This document shows, one piece after another, positions 37,339 through 64,000 of a stretch of DNA of 64,000 bases; within the stretch, counting starts at the first letter, position 1, and each line of letters starts with the position of its first letter. Position numbers and translations under genes: made by a program. Source of the stretch: Amoebidium appalachense (taxonomy: Eukaryota > Ichthyosporea). Below the pieces are notes generated by a model. The model was not told the DNA's origin. It searched no databases and saw only the letters and a list, made by a program, of their open reading frames with translations. The DNA lies in the NCBI GenBank assembly GCA_963693365.1, contig CAVNZM010000006.1, positions 10,974,001 to 11,038,000 on the forward strand. The letters run 5' to 3'.

Positions 37339-38657
37339 AGGTAGAGATATTTTGATGACAGTAGCAGGTATTGGGTAGAGGCAACTTAACCTAATTAGTC
37401 GACATCATACCGTTCAACTTACCAGGTAGCTATACGTATGTAGAACCAGCCTGAAGCAGCTGGTTTGTTGTTGAACTTTCGGAATCCCGGTATATATAAT
37501 TTATCTACAGCATGCACCGTGACCGTCTTTAATTGCAGCCGCATGATTCGTCACCCTACTACCGGTACCCCCTGGTTTTCGTCACCCTAATCGTTCTTCC
37601 ATCAAGCCTAGGCGTAATACACCAAGAACCACTATTGGGCTGGCTAGCTAAAAAACACTGGGCAAATAGGGATCATCCAATCCGATTTGTTGTCCACACC
37701 ACAATCAAAACTTCAGATCTACTTGCGTGTGGTCACGTGCGTTTGAATGGCAAAGCACCTGCTACCTATACAGCTGCCAACACGTTTGTATTCATGCTAT
37801 CAGGTCTAGTGGACTTGACCTCTGCCTGATCCTGCGTAACATCAAGTACCACATGGAGTGATCACACCGATGCATCGTGCTCGTGATCATCATCATGCAG
37901 CCTGGGACACACTGATAACCGTGACTTCAGTAAACAGCTGCCTCTCGAGGTATTGCCACTAAGCTGCCTCTTGTCACCTGCAAGGCGTCTTATGTTGAAA
38001 GTGACTTGGGTGAAAAACTGTAAAAATGATTGGACATCACCAACCGAGCGATCTGATTCGTTCAAGTTGGCAACTTGGCGCCAAACCCACCAGCCAATCA
38101 CAGAGCAGGAATGACATTACATAACGCAAAATTGCAAAAAAGCAAGCGCGCACCAACGTCACCAACAAAAACACACGCCAGTTCCAGCTCTCTGAATAGA
38201 AAACAATAAAAAAAGTAGGAATATTAGTGCGTTTAGTCCTTCTTTAGTGCACACGATGGTTTGAGTTCTTGTTATAGAGGCCATGTAACCTGTGCTCTGC
38301 TAAGCAACACAAGAAACCTCCCTGCACCTGCAGCATAGCACCCTCTGTAGGTGGGAGTTTCTTTATGTCAGAAATAGCCTCTACATCATTGACGCAGCTT
38401 TCAGCAAAACTCAAGTTAACAGCAGATACAAGGGAAACAGGCCAACACAAATTATTTCAGTTTCAACTAATCTTTTTTCTGAGCATGCACCAGCTTTCAT
38501 CTGCTACTGCCATCACACACTCGCCTATGACCATCGATTGCTAGGTGTGCCCGGTTGGTGGTCGTCAGCTTGGCGTCCACGGCCATGTTCCGTCCCACCG
38601 CCACCACATTTTTCTCCCCGCAGTGTGAATGCTCAAAGGTGGCGTGTGGTGGCCACG

Positions 38658-38897
38658 ATGGACAGCCTGGCGCCAAGGGACGGGGGAGAGGCGGGGGTAG
38701 ACGCCCAGAGCATTGCAGAGGAGGAGGCGGACTTTTACAACTACGAGCCCCTGCCGCCACAGACGGCAGCAGAGAGGGCCTCCGTGTGGAACCAGGACTA
38801 CAAGCTGGGCCTGCTGTTTGCGGGGGTGCTGCTGGGGCTGCTCGTGTTTGTGTTGGGTGGCCTCTACATCCTGATGGTCTACGCAAGTGTGGGCTAG
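38658..38897 (+). CDS. Small single-pass membrane protein, unknown family
   Basis: An uninterrupted 79-codon frame from ATG (context CCACGATGG) to TAG. The N-terminal half is acidic and hydrophilic (EEEADFYNYEPLPPQ, then an NQDYK segment). A single hydrophobic helix at about residues 50-74 (LGLLFAGVLLGLLVFVLGGL) is followed by only a few residues, MVYASVG, so the protein looks tail-anchored or C-terminally anchored. A pyrimidine-rich CCCCGCAG just upstream (about 38617-38624) could be the acceptor of a 5'-UTR intron, which would support transcription from the left. The frame is GC-rich and free of repeat codons, unlike its surroundings. I do not recognise the family; a missed upstream coding exon is possible. 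Confidence 0.55.
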   Translation: MDSLAPRDGGEAGVDAQSIAEEEADFYNYEPLPPQTAAERASVWNQDYKLGLLFAGVLLGLLVFVLGGLYILMVYASVG

Positions 38898-39290
38898 AAC
38901 GTGGCACACAGCCGTCGGTGTTGTTGTTTATTCGGACAAAAAGAACCCGCACAATATGACGTGTAACTTCCATACGGCGCTCGAGAATGGATGGTTTGGC
39001 GGAAGGCGGAGAGTCGGTGCGCCAGGCAGTGAGAAGACACGTAGAGGCCACTGTGGATGGACGGTGGCAGGCTAGCTGGACGTGTGGGTAGGGCACACAC
39101 CCAAAGTGTATTTACCCTCTGTCGGCCAGGCTTGTGGTTATGTGGGCAACTGTGGGCACACCGCACCACCCACTATGTTGCAGGTACAGCAGCCAGCACC
39201 ACACATACCAAGCCTCCGCAAAGCACAGGCAGAGGTTTTAAACGTATGTTTTGAATGTGCGCCCTAGTGTACATGAATAGTGCTTACCGG

Positions 39291-39384
<94 letters not shown>

Positions 39385-39547
39385 GACACTGGAGCCCCCC
39401 CCCCCCCCCTCCCCCCACACTCATCCCCCTCTCCCCCCCCCCCAGCCCGCTGGCTCCCCTCGTCACTCCCCCTCCTCCTCCCCCTGCAGACACACACACA
39501 CCGACACACACACACACACACACACACACATACGCTCACACCGGCTC

Positions 39548-39619
<72 letters not shown>

Positions 39620-39878
39620 ACGACATATGCTTCCATATACACAATGACGACCCTTACGTACACATATACGACACACACACACATTCATATATACACACAC
39701 AACAGACACACACACACTCACTACATCGGTGTAAATTTGGGCAACTTGCTCACCCAAGCACTGTTTTGCGGGTGGACAGATTTTGTTTCGTGTCAGGGCT
39801 GTTCATAGTTTAGTGTAGTGGTTCCGGTCAAAATGGAATGCGCTTTCTGACTGCGTTATGAACACATCCACCAACCAT

Positions 39879-39923
<45 letters not shown>

Positions 39924-39943
39924 CACACGCACACGCACGCCCG

Positions 39944-40012
<69 letters not shown>

Positions 40013-40326
40013 AGACACTCACAACCTCTGTCCTCGCCTCAATCTCGTACGTATAGAATGAAGGTGTTGCAGGCCGTAGGGCTGCAACAGGCATTAGCTC
40101 TTAGCATGTATGTGGTATGGCCCGTAATGGCATGAATGCAGATATTATAAATATTATAAATGTTATAAATACCGATGTGATACCTGGGCAGTGCCTGGGT
40201 GGAAGCAGCCGCTGTTTCTCGAATATGCGCATACAGAGGGGTGTGGATTGAATGCACATACCTGGGGGGGGGCCTGCATGAACACCCAAGAGGGTGTAGA
40301 TTGCATGCGCATATGGGGGCCCGCCC

Positions 40327-40360
<34 letters not shown>

Positions 40361-40625
40361 ATGGGAAGGGGACTACATGTACATACAAGAGGGTGTACAT
40401 TAAATGCGCATACAGGGGTGTGTGGATTGCATGCACATAGATACTGGGATGTGTGCATTGCATACGCATGCTGGGATGTGTGCACCGTGTGCGCATACGT
40501 GTGGGTCAGGTCAGGGGCGGGCTTGGACCTCTGCTTGGACCCCCCTCCGTGTCTCCACCTCATTCATGTGCACCACACCTTCGCGACCTTCCCTTCAAAC
40601 TTGCGCCCCCCTCCCCCCTCCCCCC

Positions 40626-40674
<49 letters not shown>

Positions 40675-41251
40675 ACCCCACCCATCCACCCACCCACCCA
40701 CCCACCCATCACCCCTGTGACCTGTAGCAACGGGTTGACAGACATCAGGTGGTTTTTTTGTGTGGCGGCAACACACTTTTTGCTTCATGAGGCACGGTAC
40801 ACGTCCATACATATTGGACAGCGGTGTGCAAGGCATGTCATGTATCTAAGATGTACACGTGGCAGGTGTATTAACCCCATGGCCAGCATGGGGTGCAGCT
40901 GCATTAGTGTCAAGGCTACAATAAAAAAGAAAAGCCCTGTGGGTGGCCCACCTAACACTGCAACTGGAAAGACAAAGCGCTCAGTCTGGCACAAAAACTG
41001 CACCAGGGCACCATACATTTCTAGCAGCCACTAGGCTGATAGTACACTAAGTATTAACAACATAGGTAACACATAAAAACCAATTTAAAAAGAACTCTGT
41101 ATCCCTATCAAAGGGAAAGAACCGTAGTATAGCCGCTACGAGTGTCACTCACAGGATTTTGTTTCCCCCTAGACTTTGCAGTCCGTCATTCCTCCCCGCT
41201 GTCATGTACCTTAGGCACCCCAGAGGTGGTAACAGGCGCTGGCCACAGGCG
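38898..41251. other. Intergenic region, convergent 3' flanks, CA-rich
   Basis: Lies between the end of the small membrane-protein gene and the PIGG stop codon. It holds (CA)n tracts at about 39295-39381, 39485-39530, 39553-39617, 39879-39922 and 39956-40010, a degenerate minisatellite at 40235-40500, a G-run at 40330-40359 and a C-run at 40628-40674. 40735-41160 is mostly unique. No gene is supported. Confidence 0.6.
40235..40500. repeat. Degenerate ~27-bp minisatellite
   Basis: Successive segments resembling GGGTGTGGATTGCATGCACA and TGGGATGTGTGCATTGCAT with substitutions, interrupted by a G-run at 40330-40359. Confidence 0.65.
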
Positions 41252-49269
<8,018 letters not shown>

Positions 49270-49888
49270 GTTTGAGCTCTGCCTATGGTGCCAAGATGTG
49301 CATGTTGCAGAACACCCGTTATTTATAGGCTATTTCACGCACGGTAGCTTGGGTTAAATTGGGAGCATGATATTATATTAGCATCTGTTATTTGTCTGAA
49401 TATAACCTGTTCGCTCTAATAAAAAAAAAGCTGGCGCCGTCAGTGGCTCTTTGCTTTTTGACCAAGGCCAGCAACCAAGGCCTCCTGGTGCCTGGAGCCT
49501 GCCAAGGCTTTTTGACCCTCCCGCCAATTGCAAATGTGTTACGCAAAAATGTGGGTGCGGCAAGATCTGTTGGCTTACTGAGCTGTTAGCAGGAGCTTTA
49601 AAACATTACAATCTACAGTAAAGCTTGTATTTGCACTTAAAGTCATGGCTTTAAAGTGCTTAACGCTGATATGATTTGGCCAATCATCTCAAGCATTGCA
49701 AGATATCAAACACGTAAACAGAACCCGGCGGAGCCAGCGCAAGCACACAAAAGGGGAAGTGAGGGGTCTAGTGAGGGGGCTGTGAGGGGGGCCTTTGAGT
49801 CAGATAAGCCAAGGTTGCAGCTATTAGTCACGTTAGCACACCCATGTGAGCACACACCCACAGTACTAGCGCTAGCTTGTGTTTTACC
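49270..49888. promoter_or_regulatory. Shared PIGG / PICK1 head-to-head intergenic region
   Basis: 619 bp separate the PIGG ATG (minus strand) from the PICK1-like ATG (plus strand). There are no microsatellites in it apart from an A9 run near 49421, so it stands out as unique DNA. Inverted-CCAAT (ATTGG) and TATA-like stretches (TTATTTATAGG near 49318-49328 and TATATTAG near 49373) are visible. A bidirectional promoter is inferred from geometry only. Confidence 0.45.
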
Positions 49889-57666
<7,778 letters not shown>

Positions 57667-57720
57667 CAGGCACACACATGCATGCACACACATGCATGCA
57701 CACACACACACACACCGTGT

Positions 57721-57758
<38 letters not shown>

Positions 57759-59155
57759 CCCGTACATGATTTAATGCACAACATCAGGATCGGTGCAGGA
57801 TGCACTTGGAAAGGTCGAGAGGCAGCCAGTCAGTCAGGCACACGTGAACACACAGTGTTGCACGTGCATGGTGGTCTTTCCAGTCGAATGTCAGTGGTGA
57901 TGGTCGTCGTAGTATGTAGAAGTGTTTTTTATTATCCGTGTAGTTCACGTCCCCCCTTCCCCCCCTCTCTCTTTCACCCCCTCCCGTTTCTCCCAATGCC
58001 CCTGAACCCATGACCCACGTACCCACACATATGCACGCCGTGCACTAGTGCACTGTCACACGTAATTGAACGCACGACGAGGTTGTACTCAGGGCGAGAA
58101 TGTGCCTGAATTCTTGTTGGTAAAGCACGTGACGTGTTCACGACGGCGTGCCTGTGGCACGCAGATATTTTTAATATTAAAGAACTATTCTGATTGGGGA
58201 GCACACACTGCGGTGAGCACATGGCTCTTGTGAATACCCGAGGCAGAGCATGCCGGGCTATCTGGGCCTTATACAAAACACTGTGATTATGGTACCATTC
58301 CGGTGGAGAATGGGCCGAGGGAGAGCAAACACTTTGGTTAGTCATTCCTTGAACGACTCAATTTATTACGTGTTATGAATTTGTGGTGACGAAAAGGGCC
58401 AGAGACACCCGAAGTATAAGTACAGCACTACATATTGGGTAAAATCCTTGGCGCAATAGAAAGTTTTCATTTAAACCACCCGTTTTTTACTTCCATTAAA
58501 TCTATGCCGTGGAGATGTAGCAAGGATAACGCCTATTAGTTAATGTGCAGGACACGTCACAACAACACATTCACTAACAACATGCATGTCCGGATCAAAC
58601 TATCTACATTTAACTGCATTGCTCACAAATACAGTGTGTGTGACCGTATACATACACAAAACACTGAATCGAAAGCAGCATACTATTTTTTGTCTTTATC
58701 TAAGCTATCAATCCTGCCAGCCTTGCCATATGCGATGGCATGTAAAAACAGCCTAATAGCAGCACTGTTACACTGCTAACGGCCCAATCTCCCTACACCA
58801 CCGCCCTTCTGCGCACTAGTGCAGCAAACTTATTCATCACCCTCACCTCAGATATCTGTTTGACCGTACCAATGCAAATTGAACAAACCCCGTCCATGAA
58901 AGCATAAGCCCCCCCCCCCCCCCCCCCCCCCTCCCCCCCCCCCCTAGCTAATTGCCCTTCATAGCTCCCATACAGCATAAACCCCGCTACTTATTGCCCT
59001 TTATATCACCCATACAGCATAAACCCCCCTTCTTATGGCCCTTTATATCACCCATACAGCATAAACCCCCTTTCTTATTGCCGTTTATATCACCCACAAA
59101 GCATAAACCCCCCTACTTATTGCCCATTTTATCGCCTCTAATTGCATAAACCCCC
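57667..59155. other. Intergenic region between PICK1 and OPA3 (convergent ends)
   Basis: 3' flanks of both genes. A (CA) tract lies at about 57724-57755; 57760-58900 is largely unique with no supported gene. A C-run sits at 58910-58944. The tandem repeat at 58955-59170 touches the OPA3 stop codon. Confidence 0.6.

Positions 59156-59170
<15 letters not shown>
58955..59170. repeat. ~42-bp tandem repeat related to the OPA3 stop-codon region
   Basis: Five to six copies of a unit with CTTATTGCCCTTTATATCACC and CATACAGCATAAACCCCCC. The last unit on the right overlaps the terminal codons and stop of OPA3 (CTTATTGCCCTTTACGGCGCC, then CATGAATGCATGAAAC), so the array looks like copies of the gene's own 3' end. 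Confidence 0.85.
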
Positions 59171-62839
<3,669 letters not shown>

Positions 62840-63640
62840 TTTCGCCGCTTAACCAACAACTCGTGCGTCGCAGGGCCCGTCGCGAACGCCCCCGCACCGA
62901 CGCATAAACAAGAGTCCCCGTGTAAAGTGACAATACACCGGCAAGGCCTGAGCAGAGAAACATCCAACGCCGTTGGAGATCCGCGCGCCGCGGCCGTGGC
63001 CGTGGCGCGGACCCAAACGAGTCAGTCAGGTTTGTGTAGGCCTTAATTTGGTTGGCTATCAGTCACAGCTTCGTAATATCCCGGTTACGTAATACTGTGA
63101 AGCCCGCTAGAATGATGGCGCACTACAATATGTAAGTTGAGGCTTTCGAAGTCCAAGGCTGTATATAACCCACAACCTGGCCACAGGCATGCATATGGGT
63201 CCTCTAAGCACTCACACAGCGTGAATGATTAACATTATTAATGCCTGTAGGACTTGGCCATGGCGAGGCACATGCATAGGTTACACGTGCTCGCGCCGCG
63301 GCGCGCATCGGCTCTGGAAGGCTGGAGCACCTCGTCGATCCGTCGATGCAAAGTGCAACTGGCGACCCTGAAGTGTAAAAAATAGTCTCATGTTTTTTTC
63401 TCCTGCAGCATGCATATGGAACTACTTTTCAGAATACAGAAAAAACCGTGAGAGATGCTTTGTTTCCACTGACCAGGCTCAGCCAACGTTGACTGACCAA
63501 CGCGCAGGCCCGCCACCTGCATGCACGGCTGAATCAATTTATTGTTGGAACGCTTCGCCAATAGTTTCCCTTTTGGTGATTGGTTGTACTAACTGTTATT
63601 GTTTGATATCCAATCTTAATCCTTAAAAATCCTAGTTGTG
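62840..63640. other. Intergenic region upstream of OPA3
   Basis: Unique and fairly GC-rich, with palindromic GCGCGCCGCGGCC near 62982 and CGCGCCGCGGCGCGC near 63291-63307. ATGATGGCGCACTACAATAT followed by gtaagttg at 63113-63140 looks like a short first coding exon with a good donor on the plus strand, but no downstream exon could be tied to it. Confidence 0.4.
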
Positions 63641-63649
63641 GAATTTTGC

Positions 63650-63888
63650 AACCTGGGAGAGGTATTTGCATTTAATGTTTTGATTGGCTCGAGACTCGGA
63701 CTTAATTAAAGATAAATTCCACAACGACTCATGTAAGGGTATGTAAATCTATCTATAAGAAAAGCCTATCTTTCTTTTAGATTTTTCCCAATCTTTCCCA
63801 AAATCGACCTAACTTTCCTAACTTCACTTTCACTTCGATCTCTTAGCTGTCACGTCAACTTTTTTCCCCAATTCTTCACCATGGCAGG
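63650..63888 (+). promoter_or_regulatory. Promoter and first codons of a plus-strand gene
   Basis: ATTGG (inverted CCAAT) at about 63682, a TATA-like TCTATAAGAAAAG near 63752, then a long pyrimidine-rich leader (TTTTCCCAATCTTTCCC, CTTTCCTAACTTCACTTTC) and CACCATGGCAG followed at once by gtatataa. This has the look of a core promoter, 5' UTR and a first exon coding for only Met-Ala plus one base, spliced to an exon beyond the window. Gene identity is unknown. Confidence 0.45.
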
Positions 63889-64000
63889 TATATAAAGGCT
63901 TTCATTCAGGGGAACGTGACTGCAGCGTGTGTGGTGTGGCCTGGTGTATTCCTACTGCTGTGAGAGTGTGGGGGCATCTCCCTTTCGCGGAGTTTCTCGC

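Larger units (their letters stand above)
35818..38657. other. Intergenic region with two giant G-runs
   Basis: B3-SET 3' flank, then about 2.8 kb with no supported gene. 35818-36720 is AT-rich unique sequence. Uninterrupted G-runs of about 69 and 80 bp lie at 36958-37026 and 37258-37337, the first preceded by a short GT tract. 37340-38530 is again unique. A 98-codon plus frame at 37533-37829 starts with a non-ATG codon and shows no family resemblance. Confidence 0.55.

Noticed and set aside
37533-37829. 98-codon plus frame in the intergenic region
   Set aside because: Starts at a non-ATG codon and resembles no family; consistent with chance in unique DNA.
63390-63626. 78-codon plus frame
   Set aside because: Contains a splice-acceptor-like TCCTGCAG and no domain; not supported as an independent gene.

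Overview
This is eukaryotic nuclear DNA. The genes are spliced, with GT..AG introns and short exons of about 40-650 bp. The non-coding space is dominated by simple repeats: runs of C or G up to 80 bp, (CA)n/(GT)n tracts up to about 1 kb, A/T homopolymers joined to C/G runs, and many small tandem repeats. Most long open frames here are only repeat translations (poly-Pro, Thr-His, Cys-Val). I rebuilt the genes exon by exon from protein-family similarity, splice sites and reading phase. A plant-type beta-amylase and B3-like DNA-binding domains point to the green lineage, probably an alga of prasinophyte or early streptophyte grade. A PICK1-like PDZ-BAR gene is unexpected there and suggests a lineage that kept genes lost by land plants. 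The taxonomic call is inference.

Layout. 1-11051 (-): RAD21/SCC1/REC8-type kleisin (cohesin subunit), about 20 exons, with the C-terminus running off the left edge. 11052-14128: repeat-rich intergenic DNA with a roughly 900 bp CA/CACG tract. 14129-18089 (-): beta-amylase, three exons, apparently complete. 18090-21684: mostly unique DNA with an unusual nested inverted repeat. 21685-35817 (+): a histone-lysine-methyltransferase-like gene with three B3-like domains and a C-terminal SET plus post-SET module; the 5' exon was not found. 38658-38897 (+): small single-pass membrane protein. 41252-49269 (-): PIGG/GPI7, which adds ethanolamine phosphate to GPI anchors. 49889-57666 (+): PICK1-like PDZ-BAR protein, head to head with PIGG across about 620 bp. 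59156-62839 (-): OPA3-like mitochondrial protein. About 63650-64000 (+): promoter and first few codons of a further gene.

The genes do not form one pathway. Two are chromatin proteins (cohesin kleisin, B3-SET), three are membrane or organelle proteins (PIGG, PICK1, OPA3), and one is a starch enzyme. The most striking points are the B3-SET fusion; the PICK1 homologue in a probable alga; a recurrent C-run/A-run compound element, with a roughly 95 bp dispersed repeat leading into some C-runs; and tandem repeats copied from exon ends, including a splice donor and a stop-codon region.
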